A stretch of 64,000 bases of DNA from WTKD01 sp965243525 (GCA_965243525.1 OZ251568.1:434001-498000); one strand, 5' to 3'; counted from the stretch's first letter, positions 41,820 to 50,354 are shown. Numbers and translations: made by a program. The notes: generated from the letters alone by a model not told the origin.

Positions 41820-42361
41820 TGAGCCATTTGTGCCGCAAAATAATATTCACGAATCCACGAAAAATTCTGATGCTGGCGTGCAACAAGATATCCTACTCCC
41901 AATCCTCCTATTGTTCCGGTGACAACAAAAGGAAATAGTAAAAATCGCCCTCCCTCACCGTAAATCAACAGAATTGCCAGCAACATTTGAGTGATATTGC
42001 TTGCCAGACTTCCAAGAAGGCTCATTCCGATATACGAAATTTTGTCACGTACAACTGCCTTCCGCACCGAGATCATAATCAACAGGCTTGCAATATTTCC
42101 GCCAACAGAAAACAAAAACACATAGGATAGCAAGGTTCCATGTATAATTGCTTGTCCAAAAACTTTCAGGAACAGAAGCATAAAGAGATCTCGTTTTTTC
42201 ATGAATGTGATGACCAAGAGAATTGGGATGTTGGCGATGCCGAGTCGAAAAAATGGATAGGGCTTTGGGATGAGGTATTCTATACCAGCAAGAAAGAGCG
42301 CTGCCGCCCCGAGTATTGCCAAGAGTTTTTGTTCATTGCTCAGAACACTAGCTGTTTGCAT
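41816..42361 (-). CDS. Gx transporter family membrane protein (S-component-like)
   Basis: A 181-residue protein with five to six transmembrane helices. The motif PYPFFRLGIANIPILL and the following LKVFGQAIIHGTLLSYVFLFSVGGN are those of the Gx transporter family (formerly annotated as heptaprenyl diphosphate synthase component I). Members resemble ECF-type substrate-binding subunits, and their substrate is unknown. The start overlaps the histidine kinase stop by 14 bp. Confidence 0.75.
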   Translation of the reverse strand: MQTASVLSNEQKLLAILGAAALFLAGIEYLIPKPYPFFRLGIANIPILLVITFMKKRDLFMLLFLKVFGQAIIHGTLLSYVFLFSVGGNIASLLIMISVRKAVVRDKISYIGMSLLGSLASNITQMLLAILLIYGEGGRFLLFPFVVTGTIGGLGVGYLVARQHQNFSWIREYYFAAQMAH

Positions 42362-43532
42362 ATGCTAGCGGTATCGTGATGGTAATGGTTGTTCCTTTGT
42401 CGACTTCACTTGAAATAGCAATCTTTCCCCTATGTGCGATGATCACCTTCTGCACGCTAACCATCCCCAACCCATGGCCTCCATGGAACTTTGTAAAAAA
42501 CGGATCGAAAACCTTCTTTATGTCTTCTTCTTCCATACCTACCCCAAAATCCTCAACCACGATATTCCAGACATTGTCGTCAATAGTGCTAGATACGTGG
42601 ATTTCCTTCCCCTCTGCTGATGCCTTTATTGCATTATCGATGACATTGAAGAGCATTCGTTCAACACGCATAAGATCAATAAAGGCAACTGCCTCGCCAT
42701 CCGTTTTGTAGCGCAAGGTGATTTTCTGTTCATCGCATTGCATGCGCCATCGCTCAACAAGATTCATGAACAAGGAATTGATTGATACTGAAGAAACTTC
42801 CAATGTTTCATTTCCAGAAACAAGATCAAGAAGATCTTCAATAAATGACTCCAGGCGCCTGCATTGTTCTTTCAACCGATCTGAAATAGTCAGCACAAAT
42901 CGCTCATCACCAGCGCGATTCCGGAGCAAATGCTCAAGCAACTGCAGGCTTGACACCGAACTACGGAGATCATGCACGACCAAAGAAGACAGTTTTCCCA
43001 ATTGAGTAAAACACTCTGTTCGCAGCATTGTCTCTTGTTGTTCTTTGAGCTTGTTGTGCGCATTCTTCAACGCGGTGTTTTGAAGCTGCAAATTTTGGGT
43101 GAGCTCGCTGGTATTTCGTACGACGATCTTTGTAAGTGAACGCAGAAAAACGCCTGCAACTTGGCTATTTTCGTTGAGAATTTTTCGGATGTTCAAGCCG
43201 TCAATAACAAAAACATCAATTTCCATAGTGGAAACAATCGTAGCACTTCGCGGAATTTGTTCAATAACACCTATTTCACCGAGAATGGAACCAGCTTCAT
43301 AGGATCCCAGATAGATCGCATCAGGTGTTTCATAACTTTTCCAGATCGATACTTTTCCACTAAAAATAACATAGAGCTCATTTTCAATTGATCCTTCCTT
43401 ACAAACAATATCATTTTTTTGATATGTCCTAAGAGAACCAATAGCTGCAATGCGCTCTATGTCTTCGGCAGGAAGGCTTTTAAATAAATCAGTTTCCTGA
43501 AGTTTTGTAACAATTGACGCGTGATCATCCAT
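42348..43532 (-). CDS. Cyclic-nucleotide-binding-domain histidine kinase
   Basis: A 394-residue soluble protein. Residues 1-125 are a CRP-type cyclic-nucleotide-binding domain with the phosphate cassette GEIGVIEQIPRSAT (about 85-98). A coiled coil follows (about 140-170), then a dimerisation helix with the phospho-acceptor His187 (LVVHDLRSS). The HATPase domain has NVIDNAIKAS, VEDFGVGM, FDPFFTKF and GGHGLGM. No membrane helix is present, so it senses an intracellular ligand. No response regulator gene is adjacent. The GEIG...PRSAT cassette would bind cAMP or cGMP if fully canonical. Confidence 0.82.
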   Translation of the reverse strand: MDDHASIVTKLQETDLFKSLPAEDIERIAAIGSLRTYQKNDIVCKEGSIENELYVIFSGKVSIWKSYETPDAIYLGSYEAGSILGEIGVIEQIPRSATIVSTMEIDVFVIDGLNIRKILNENSQVAGVFLRSLTKIVVRNTSELTQNLQLQNTALKNAHNKLKEQQETMLRTECFTQLGKLSSLVVHDLRSSVSSLQLLEHLLRNRAGDERFVLTISDRLKEQCRRLESFIEDLLDLVSGNETLEVSSVSINSLFMNLVERWRMQCDEQKITLRYKTDGEAVAFIDLMRVERMLFNVIDNAIKASAEGKEIHVSSTIDDNVWNIVVEDFGVGMEEEDIKKVFDPFFTKFHGGHGLGMVSVQKVIIAHRGKIAISSEVDKGTTITITIPLAYANS

Positions 43533-43563
43533 AGTGACTACGTATCATATATAGTACTGATTT

Positions 43564-44268
43564 CTACCAATTGTCAATCATGTCATCAGGATCACGCTGC
43601 AACACATCTACATTGGTCACGACCCGCAAATCATCAAAATAGATGTAGTAACGCCCATAGGTTTCGAGCAATGAAGATTCGATTTGTAACCCTATGATCT
43701 CAAGGCCAGCATTAAAATCATCGCCGACTCCTAGCGTAGTGTATCCTTGAATATTTGGAGGAACCGCTGCGGTGAGCTGTTTCCATCCAAGAAATTGCAG
43801 TTTTCCAAAACTCAGTATACTGATCTCTCCGAATTGATTTCGTACGAACAGTTTTAACTCATACGGTGTGTTTCTTCCTGCAACCCAGATTGAAAAGGAA
43901 TGTGCAATTCCTGGCACAGGAATCGGTCGTGCAGGTAGTATCGCTAATGTTGAATAGGTGCGTCGAAAAAAGTCAGTTCGAACACCCAAGACAAAATCGT
44001 CCACCGCCCCCTGTGGGGCAAGAGCAGTCTCAAGAACCTGAGCATCCTTTGCATCTGGAGAGCCACGTAGTGATCGGTGCTGGATAACGCCATCGTCGAT
44101 GGAAACCTCAGTTGTCCAAAATCCAGCATCTTCAAACTTATCAAGTGAAATTTCTTGAAGATTGGGATCAAATGTACCCTGGTCTATTAAAGCAGGATCG
44201 ATGTCAAGCTGTCCAAATGCAGCCAATGCACCAAAAAGTATCAATATAGTTGTCGTTATTACTCTCAT
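43564..44268 (-). CDS. flaA: Flagellar filament outer-layer protein FlaA family
   Basis: A 234-residue exported protein with a signal peptide (about 1-19, ending LAAFG). The mature domain shows the FlaA pattern: SFSIWVAGRNTPYELKLFVR, FLGWKQLTAAVPPNI and a closing YIYFDDLRV. FlaA proteins sheath the FlaB core of spirochaetal periplasmic flagella. It lies 9 bp after a second flaA-type gene, so the two should be made together. It is slightly shorter than classical FlaA and may be the FlaA2-type partner. Confidence 0.82.
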   Translation of the reverse strand: MRVITTTILILFGALAAFGQLDIDPALIDQGTFDPNLQEISLDKFEDAGFWTTEVSIDDGVIQHRSLRGSPDAKDAQVLETALAPQGAVDDFVLGVRTDFFRRTYSTLAILPARPIPVPGIAHSFSIWVAGRNTPYELKLFVRNQFGEISILSFGKLQFLGWKQLTAAVPPNIQGYTTLGVGDDFNAGLEIIGLQIESSLLETYGRYYIYFDDLRVVTNVDVLQRDPDDMIDNW

Positions 44269-44277
44269 AAATGCTCC

Positions 44278-45021
44278 CTAATTTGTGTCCTCTGCACCAG
44301 TGGATTGATCACTTGCCTCTTCCCATCGATTCTGTCGAATTTCCGGAACAGTGAGTTCTCCACCATCAACAACGCGTGTATTTGTTCGCGAAAGTGCTTG
44401 CAAATCATCAAAATACACAAAAAATCCATTCACTGGTTCTCGTGGTTCGGTCCACAACACAATTTTGTCTAAGTAAAGCCGAGCAAAATTAAACTCATAT
44501 GGATCAACCCGCGGAATGCTCGTTGGAATCGTTGCAGTTAACTGTCTCCATCCATGATAATTCATTCGGCCCATGGGTACTTGATGAACCATTCCACGAT
44601 AATCACGTACATGGATCTCCAATGTAAAATCATAATTTGATCCCCATACCCACATAGAAACACCAATTGTATCTCCAGGCAGGTCAATTGGGCGCTTTTC
44701 ATAACTACCATCAGAAAGTCTTTCTATAGGAAGAATTTCTAGATAGTTATATCCTCTCTGTTCAAAAGCAGCTTCTACACCAAGTACACGAAGATCTGCA
44801 TTTTCAGTATTGTACCCATATAATGCGGTTGGCCATGCATTGATGTATGAAACGCGGGGATACTCATCGGCAATCCGCCTGCTCCCGGTGACAACCCATT
44901 CGGTTGCAGGGTCAAAATTATCAAATGTATCGAGTAACTTCGATGTATAACGTAATACATCTTCAGCCCCTAGGCTTCCCAATGAAAGTATGAGTATGAA
45001 TGCTATAATAAAACGGCTCAT
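44278..45021 (-). CDS. flaA: Flagellar filament outer-layer protein FlaA family, second gene
   Basis: A 247-residue exported protein with a signal peptide ending SLGAE (about 19). The same block order as its neighbour is present: SMWVWGSNYDFTLEIHVRDY, YHGWRQLTATIPTSIP and FFVYFDDLQAL. A strong GAGGAG precedes the ATG. It is upstream of the other flaA gene and downstream of a lipoprotein and a membrane protein on the same strand. It also has an acidic C-terminal tail. Confidence 0.82.
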   Translation of the reverse strand: MSRFIIAFILILSLGSLGAEDVLRYTSKLLDTFDNFDPATEWVVTGSRRIADEYPRVSYINAWPTALYGYNTENADLRVLGVEAAFEQRGYNYLEILPIERLSDGSYEKRPIDLPGDTIGVSMWVWGSNYDFTLEIHVRDYRGMVHQVPMGRMNYHGWRQLTATIPTSIPRVDPYEFNFARLYLDKIVLWTEPREPVNGFFVYFDDLQALSRTNTRVVDGGELTVPEIRQNRWEEASDQSTGAEDTN

Positions 45022-45066
45022 ATTTGCTCCTCTGTCGCGAGTAAACTTTGACTACAAAGTCTCACC

Positions 45067-46029
45067 CTAGTATCGGTGAAATACTGCAGGAACATAAACC
45101 CTGTCTTTTGTTTTATCACGAGTTACGCTATAAGAAATAATATCTTCTAATCGAAATCCAATACTCATAGTCGCTCCCAAATACTCCGCACCGTCTACAA
45201 AGAAACTCTCAATGCAAATTTCTCCATTGAGTCCAGAAATACTTTCATACACAGTGCCTATATGCGAACCAAGGAAAAAAAGAAAATAGTCCGCATCTCT
45301 GTGTTTCCCTATATCTTCGACAACTCGTGTGATGATCGTCTCCTCATCAAAATAGACAAGTTCTCGTACAGCAACAGCAGCATCGTTGAGCAATCCGTCT
45401 GACAGAACTGCATATTCCTCTGTGGTGAGTGTCCCCCTTGCGTGGAATATCACAACCTCTTTTTCTTCAGAAGAATCTGTTTGTTCGTCTTCGCGAAGAA
45501 TGTAATCCACCATTTCTTGAAGCGCATTGCGCCTGTCCAGGATGAGTGTTTGTCGTAGCAATTTGTTTTCTTGATCCACGGGCTCAGATGACAAGGTTGC
45601 AGACTCATCGGGCATCGTTGCATCAGAATCATCTTGTGGAAATGCTCCCAATGGACTATCTGATTCACGAGCAAGACGAATGTGCACGTATTGCGCTTGA
45701 TTGCGCGGTTGGAATCGTTTTAATTCGGCGTCAATCTGCAATTGATATGAAGGAAAAAACAATACTTCTTTGCTATGATGGAGGGCCATTTTTTGGAAAG
45801 GATGGAGCAGATTGGATGCGGAGCGCAGCAACAACCCGCGGAGGGCGAACTGGGGAGCATCTGGATCATCACCTTGCAGATCAGCGAGAATTCTTTTTGT
45901 CTCTTGTTTGATATTTCCTGGATAACTAGCCGCGAGATAAGTATCATAAACGATAATCGTGTTTCCACAAGCGGTAATTCCAAGAAGGATGATACCGAGC
46001 AATAATAACTGGTTTTTCATTCTAAACAT
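45067..46029 (-). CDS. Lipoprotein of unknown function
   Basis: About 320 residues from the ATG at 46029; a second ATG at 46020 is equally possible. The signal peptide ends LLGITAC, a lipobox with Cys at about 21. The mature part alternates helical and acidic stretches (DDSDATMPDESATLSSE), has a Rossmann-like looking segment (EVVIFHARGTLTTEEY, DADYFLFFLGSHIGTVY), and shows no family I recognise. It ends 45 bp before flaA and may be part of the same operon, so a link to the periplasmic flagella or envelope is possible. Confidence 0.65.
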   Translation of the reverse strand: MFRMKNQLLLLGIILLGITACGNTIIVYDTYLAASYPGNIKQETKRILADLQGDDPDAPQFALRGLLLRSASNLLHPFQKMALHHSKEVLFFPSYQLQIDAELKRFQPRNQAQYVHIRLARESDSPLGAFPQDDSDATMPDESATLSSEPVDQENKLLRQTLILDRRNALQEMVDYILREDEQTDSSEEKEVVIFHARGTLTTEEYAVLSDGLLNDAAVAVRELVYFDEETIITRVVEDIGKHRDADYFLFFLGSHIGTVYESISGLNGEICIESFFVDGAEYLGATMSIGFRLEDIISYSVTRDKTKDRVYVPAVFHRY

Positions 46030-46039
46030 CACTCAACAG

Positions 46040-46825
46040 TCATGAAAATAGGGTGGTGATCGTAGTAAACGTCCCCAATTTGTGAAATCCATAGATACAT
46101 CCAACAAACACAACCGTAAAAAGTCCAAACAATATATATTGATATTGATAAAACAGCATGGTAATAAACACCACAAATACCCCATAGGTAATAAGAAGCA
46201 GGACTTGATGTATGAATTTCTTATATCTAAACATCTGAAGGGTTGTGCGGATCGTTTGTATCACCGGTGACTCAGATCTAGCAGCTGTTGATTCCCGAAA
46301 AAAACTCCAGCGACTTGGCACGCCACTAGATAAAGATCGGTTATTTTTTGATTTAATTGCAATGCATTCGAGGATAATTATAGTAATGAACGGTATTGCG
46401 ATCGAAAAAAACGGTGCTATCGCACCAACATACACAGCTCGCTCAAGGTTTTGCATGAATAACAATCGCCCAATATTGTATATGACTAAAAACAAAAACT
46501 GCAAATAGAGAAATTGTTTTATTTTTGCAGGATCTGTTTGAGAACGAAAAGGCGTCAAAACTCGCATGACCCAAGCAGTTGCAAGATAGGTGGTGAGCAG
46601 CGGTGCGGCTATTTCACGTACGAACACCACTATAACGTGAGTTATTCCCATGGTGTTCAGGGGAAGGTAGAGCGCAATAAAAAAAGGAACAAGAAGAGTC
46701 AGCGGCAGAACATGACAGATATAACATAACGTGCGAATCGAAAACGTCTTCCATGTTTTTTCTTGATCAATTACCACGAGATAACTCAGCACAAATGGGC
46801 CAACTGTTAACAAAAGCACATGCAT
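46040..46825 (-). CDS. Polytopic membrane protein of unknown function
   Basis: About 261 residues, starting at the ATG at 46825, which has AGGAT 7 nt upstream; an ATG at 46846 has no ribosome binding site. Six to seven transmembrane helices are predicted by eye. A cytoplasmic loop rich in Ser and Arg (KSKNNRSLSSGVPSRWSFFRE) lies between helices 5 and 6. I recognise no transporter signature. It is the first gene of the minus-strand run leading to flaA and is divergent from infC. Confidence 0.6.
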   Translation of the reverse strand: MHVLLLTVGPFVLSYLVVIDQEKTWKTFSIRTLCYICHVLPLTLLVPFFIALYLPLNTMGITHVIVVFVREIAAPLLTTYLATAWVMRVLTPFRSQTDPAKIKQFLYLQFLFLVIYNIGRLLFMQNLERAVYVGAIAPFFSIAIPFITIIILECIAIKSKNNRSLSSGVPSRWSFFRESTAARSESPVIQTIRTTLQMFRYKKFIHQVLLLITYGVFVVFITMLFYQYQYILFGLFTVVFVGCIYGFHKLGTFTTITTLFS

Positions 46826-46871
46826 AAAACTATCCTGCAGTATCATAGCAAGTTGTGATAGTTATTCCTAG

Positions 46872-46900
46872 TTGCATGTTAGCTTGTTTCACCATATACT
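46872..46900 (+). promoter_or_regulatory. Promoter of infC-rpmI-rplT
   Basis: TTGCAT, 17 nt, TATACT. The leader would be about 24 nt, with GGGA about 8 nt before the GTG. The inverted repeat TTCATATGTATGAA overlaps the expected start site (46900-46913). Confidence 0.6.
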
Positions 46901-46930
46901 TCATATGTATGAAATATACGGGAACAATTT

Positions 46931-47485
46931 GTGGCAGATACAAAATTACGTATTAACAATCGTATCCGCGTAGCGGAAGTTCGTCTCATTGATGAAAACG
47001 GAAATCAGATGGGAATAGTAAGTACTGCAGCTGCCTTGAAACGGGCTGAAGAAAGCTCTTTGGATCTGGTGGAAGTCGCCCCTCGGGCTAAACCTCCTGT
47101 TTGCAAGATCCTTGATTATGGGAAGTATCAATTCGATACGAACAAGCGACTGCGTGGGATGAAAAAAAGCACGAAGACTTCAAAGCTCAAAGAAGTGCGT
47201 ATGCAGCCTAAAATCAGCATCCATGATTTGACGTTTAAGACAAAGGCAGTGCAGACATTTTTATCTGAAGGAAGTAAGGTAAAGGTCAGTATTCGCTTTC
47301 GTGGTAGAGAATTTGCCCATACTGAATTAGGAAAGGAAGTATTGGAAAGAACACTTGAAATTCTTACAATTCCTGTTAAAATTGAGAAAGCACCGGCGAT
47401 GGAAGGACGTATGATGACCATGCTTCTTGCTCCTGGGGTTAAGAAAGTGAAAAGAGAACAAGAAGATGCCAAAGATAAAGACTAG
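46931..47485 (+). CDS. infC: Translation initiation factor IF-3
   Basis: A 184-residue IF-3: N-domain with LRINNRIRVAEVRLIDENGNQ, a basic linker helix, and C-domain with KEVRMQPKISIHDLTFK and VKVSIRFRGREFAHTELG. It binds 30S subunits and checks initiator tRNA. The start is GTG, with GGGA upstream; the AUU start known from some other bacteria is not in frame. It heads the classical infC-rpmI-rplT operon and overlaps rpmI by 20 bp. Confidence 0.95.
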   Translation: MADTKLRINNRIRVAEVRLIDENGNQMGIVSTAAALKRAEESSLDLVEVAPRAKPPVCKILDYGKYQFDTNKRLRGMKKSTKTSKLKEVRMQPKISIHDLTFKTKAVQTFLSEGSKVKVSIRFRGREFAHTELGKEVLERTLEILTIPVKIEKAPAMEGRMMTMLLAPGVKKVKREQEDAKDKD

Positions 47486-47663
47486 ACGAAGTGCTGCAAA
47501 GCGATTTTCATTTACAGCAAATAAAAAAGTTAAATACAAAAAGCAAGGACTCAGGCATATTCTTACAAAGAAAAGTACAAAGCGAAAGCGATCTCTGCGA
47601 CATAGCGGTATTTTGAGTCCTGCTGAATCACAACGAATGCAAAGGATGCTTCCAAACGGATAG
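47466..47663 (+). CDS. rpmI: Ribosomal protein bL35
   Basis: A 65-residue, very basic protein beginning MPKIKTRRSAAKRFSFTA and containing LTKKSTKRKRSLRHSG, the usual L35 pattern. It starts inside the 3' end of infC, so translational coupling is expected, and lies 4 bp before rplT. Confidence 0.95.
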   Translation: MPKIKTRRSAAKRFSFTANKKVKYKKQGLRHILTKKSTKRKRSLRHSGILSPAESQRMQRMLPNG

Positions 47664-47667
47664 AATT

Positions 47668-48015
47668 ATGGCACGATCAGTTAACGGACCAAGTAGAAAA
47701 AATAAAAGAAAAAAAATACATAAAATTACAAAGGGATTTCGCGGACGTCCTGGAAATCTATATCGAGCAGCGAAAGACGCGGCTCGTCGTTCATTGGTGT
47801 ATGCATACCGTGATCGACGACAAAGAAAGCGCTTTTTTCGCCGTATTTGGATTCAACGTATCTCGGCAGCTTGCCGTGAAAACGGACTTCGATACTCTGA
47901 GTTCATTGCCTTACTCACACAAAAGGAAATTCACCTAAACAGAAAGACACTTGCGCATATTGCAGCAACGGATCCTTCATTGTTTGGTGAACTCGTAAAA
48001 AAAGTACAAGAATAA
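47668..48015 (+). CDS. rplT: Ribosomal protein bL20
   Basis: 115 residues with the L20 signature KGFRGRPGNLYRAAKDAARR and RFFRRIWIQRISAACRENGL. It is an early assembly protein of the 50S subunit and in other bacteria the autoregulator of this operon. The normal infC-rpmI-rplT order is kept. Confidence 0.96.
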   Translation: MARSVNGPSRKNKRKKIHKITKGFRGRPGNLYRAAKDAARRSLVYAYRDRRQRKRFFRRIWIQRISAACRENGLRYSEFIALLTQKEIHLNRKTLAHIAATDPSLFGELVKKVQE

Positions 48016-48046
48016 CATTCTTGCTGCATCATTAAAGGGGAGATTA

Positions 48047-48952
48047 ATGGATGTACAAAAACTAACTATATTAAATAAAAAAATTATTGAGGCGATTGAT
48101 TGTATTTCTCGACTACGAAGAGAAAATGATCAATTGCACAAGGAAAATCGACAGCTCACCGAACAGAACGATCTAAAAAGTGCAACGATTGAAGAATTAC
48201 ACGGGGAACTCGATTCATATGGCGAAAACTTCGGTGAGATTGAGCAGACGCTCAATCAATCACTTGAGGCTCTTGTCAAATTGGAAAATGCATTGGAACC
48301 AACTAATTCTGAAAATGCTAACTCTGATGTGGAACCAGAACTTGAAAATTCAGCTAGCGAAGCTTTGGAGAGTACAGAATTCTCCACCGAAAACGAAGAT
48401 TCTGCTCAAAGCGACCACACACAGAAAACAGATCAAGAAAATTCCGATGTGAAAGACAATGACCTGGCAGCAGCTGTCATCGATGCTGCACCAGCGCATG
48501 ATGAACCAAATACGATTGTTAATGGTTCGTTTCATACTGAAACTGAAGAGGCTCCGAAGCAGGTGGATACATCAACCGATGATTTTCTTGATGCGTATAC
48601 TCCTTCGTCCAATGCAGCAAACAGCTCTGATCAAACTGATGTTGCTACTCCTGTTGCAATGGCAGCACCTAGCGGTGTGCAGAACAACAACGAATTCATC
48701 GATATGATTAATAACAAATCAAACGCTACGAAAGAGGAATCACTTTCTCCTGAAAAAATCGCACAAGCAAAAGAATTCCCTTCTGAATCCCACCTTCCAC
48801 TTCAAGAACAAGAGATAAAGCCACAAACGACTTCATTGTGGGATGTCACATTTAACAATGCTGCCCCTGTGAACAGTGAGTCTAGTGCAAAAAGAGAAAC
48901 AGATAGACAGGATTCTTTTTCACTGTTTGATTTTCCGAGTTCGTCTCAGTAA
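48047..48952 (+). CDS. Coiled-coil protein with acidic disordered tail, next to zapA
   Basis: 301 residues. The first about 85 residues are a leucine-zipper-like coiled coil (LNKKIIEAIDCISRLRRENDQLHKENRQLTEQNDLK and onward), resembling the size and style of ZapB. About 210 residues of low-complexity acidic sequence rich in Glu, Asp, Ser and Asn follow, with a short conserved-looking end SFSLFDFPSS. AGGGGAG precedes the start. It is 5 bp before zapA. A role in division with ZapA is inferred only from order and the coiled coil. The C-terminal peptide might be a binding motif. Confidence 0.6.
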   Translation: MDVQKLTILNKKIIEAIDCISRLRRENDQLHKENRQLTEQNDLKSATIEELHGELDSYGENFGEIEQTLNQSLEALVKLENALEPTNSENANSDVEPELENSASEALESTEFSTENEDSAQSDHTQKTDQENSDVKDNDLAAAVIDAAPAHDEPNTIVNGSFHTETEEAPKQVDTSTDDFLDAYTPSSNAANSSDQTDVATPVAMAAPSGVQNNNEFIDMINNKSNATKEESLSPEKIAQAKEFPSESHLPLQEQEIKPQTTSLWDVTFNNAAPVNSESSAKRETDRQDSFSLFDFPSSSQ

Positions 48953-48957
48953 AAAAT

Positions 48958-49236
48958 ATGCGCATTGAACACCTAGGCCTATCCTTTGAAATCAATGCCG
49001 ATATATCTGCTGAACAACTTGAGGTTCTCCAAGAGCGGGTAACGCGTGTTCTTGCCAGTGTTCAGAAAGAGAATACTGGTGCGAGCACCGCGTTGCAGCA
49101 GGCGATTTTGGGACTCTATCACCTGGCAAATGCCTGTGTTGAGTTAGAAGAACAGCACACAACGACTGTTTCACAGCTTACACAAGCTGCAAAAATCACC
49201 GACGCAATGCTGCTAAAAATTTCTGATATTGTCTAA
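48958..49236 (+). CDS. zapA: ZapA-like cell division protein
   Basis: 92 residues. The N-terminus MRIEHLGLSFEINADISAEQLEVLQERV matches the ZapA globular head, followed by a helical region with the ILGLYHLANACVELEEQ stretch of ZapA. ZapA cross-links FtsZ filaments at midcell. The N-terminal strand is shorter than in proteobacterial ZapA. It is probably translated together with the preceding coiled-coil gene. Confidence 0.65.
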   Translation: MRIEHLGLSFEINADISAEQLEVLQERVTRVLASVQKENTGASTALQQAILGLYHLANACVELEEQHTTTVSQLTQAAKITDAMLLKISDIV

Positions 49237-49265
49237 TTAGGATTACAATAACAAGCCACACCTAA

Positions 49266-49293
49266 ACCATAGAAACAACTGTTCTTCTATGGT
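49266..49293 (+). terminator. Hairpin after zapA, possible terminator
   Basis: A perfect 9-bp stem (ACCATAGAA / TTCTATGGT) with a 10-nt loop. The usual T tract is missing, so termination would be weak or factor-assisted. Confidence 0.4.
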
Positions 49294-49312
49294 CTATACC
49301 TCCTCCAATAGA

Positions 49313-49340
49313 TAAAGTTTAGCTACCTGGAAACCGAATA
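49313..49340 (+). promoter_or_regulatory. Sigma-28-type promoter of the first flaB
   Basis: TAAAGTTT, 12 nt, ACCGAATA, against the flagellar sigma-28 consensus TAAAGTTT-N11-GCCGATAA. The -35 half is perfect. It lies about 115 nt upstream of the ATG, leaving a long leader with candidate CsrA sites. Confidence 0.6.
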
Positions 49341-49417
49341 TGAGAGCAGGGAGAAGTATTATTGTCTACTTCCTCTAATCAAAGCTTCGGTGTTTGAAGA
49401 AATGACATTAGTGTTTT

Positions 49418-49459
49418 TTAGCATGGATGCTAATTTTTTGAAAAAATATTCAAGGAGGA
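49418..49459 (+). promoter_or_regulatory. flaB leader: two candidate CsrA sites, one in a hairpin
   Basis: TTAGCATGGATGCTAA (49418-49433) is a perfect stem of 6 bp with GGA exposed in the loop, followed by six T, so it also resembles a small terminator. The second site is the Shine-Dalgarno itself (CAAGGAGGATGT, from 49451), which matches the CsrA consensus core AGGATGT. Two sites, one upstream hairpin and one on the ribosome binding site, is the layout known from hag leaders controlled by CsrA and FliW. Confidence 0.5.
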
Positions 49460-49462
49460 TGT

Positions 49463-50320
49463 ATGATCATCAATCATAATCTTAGTGCAATGTTTGCACA
49501 AAGGTATAGCGGCATCAATGATGCAAATTTAACAAGGAACATTGAGCGGTTGTCTTCTGGACTACGTATTACCCGCGCTGCCGACGATGCGTCAGGGCTT
49601 GCTGTCTCTGAAAAGATGCGTGCACAGATACGGGGTCTGTATGCCGCATCAAGAAATGCGTCAGATGGCATTGCGTTTATACAAACAGCTGAAGGGCATC
49701 TGCAGGGAACCACTGAGGCCTTGCAACGAATTCGCGAGCTTTCTATTCAAGCAGCAAATGGCATCTATTCAGCTGAGGATCGCATGCAAATACAAGTTGA
49801 GATTTCTCAACTGGTGGATGAAGTCGACAGAATTGCTTCTCAAGCACAGTACAATGGAATGAATATTCTTACTGGACGATTTGCCCGTGATGTAGGAACC
49901 AATGTGGTTACTGCCAGTATGTGGTTTCATATTGGGGCAAATATGGATCAACGGGAACAAGCCTATATTGGAACGATGTCTTCTGCTGCGTTAGGGCTTC
50001 GATTTCCAAATAATGATTTTGTTTCACTTTCTACCCCTGATGGCGCCAACAGAACCATCGGAGTAGTTGATCGAGCCTTAATGATTGTGAATAAGCAACG
50101 AGCTGATCTCGGTGCCTATCAGAATAGGCTTGAATTAACGGTGCGAGGAACAGATCTCAGCGCTGAGAACCTGCAGGCAGCTGAATCACGTATTCGAGAT
50201 CTTGATTTTGCTGCAGGAGTGAGGGAATTCACGAAGAATCAAATTTTGATGCAGTCAAGCACTGCTATGTTGGCTCAGGCAAACCTGAAGAGTCAATCGG
50301 TACTCGGTTTGCTCCAATAA
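49463..50320 (+). CDS. flaB: Flagellin FlaB, first copy
   Basis: A 285-residue core flagellin without signal peptide. The N-terminal D0/D1 region contains MIINHNLSAMFAQR, IERLSSGLRI and ADDASGLAVSEKMRAQIRGL. The C-terminal region has LGAYQNRLE, AAESRIRDLDF and ending LKSQSVLGLLQ. The variable middle is short, as in other spirochaetal FlaB proteins. It carries a strong AAGGAGG. It polymerises in the periplasm to form the filament core under the FlaA sheath. Confidence 0.94.
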   Translation: MIINHNLSAMFAQRYSGINDANLTRNIERLSSGLRITRAADDASGLAVSEKMRAQIRGLYAASRNASDGIAFIQTAEGHLQGTTEALQRIRELSIQAANGIYSAEDRMQIQVEISQLVDEVDRIASQAQYNGMNILTGRFARDVGTNVVTASMWFHIGANMDQREQAYIGTMSSAALGLRFPNNDFVSLSTPDGANRTIGVVDRALMIVNKQRADLGAYQNRLELTVRGTDLSAENLQAAESRIRDLDFAAGVREFTKNQILMQSSTAMLAQANLKSQSVLGLLQ

Positions 50321-50354
50321 CGGAGCTGGTGAATACCACGGATCTTTGACATCA

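Noticed and set aside
46921..46935. ATT near the infC start as a possible AUU initiation codon
   Set aside because: The ATT at 46927 is not in the reading frame; the in-frame start is GTG at 46931 with GGGA upstream.
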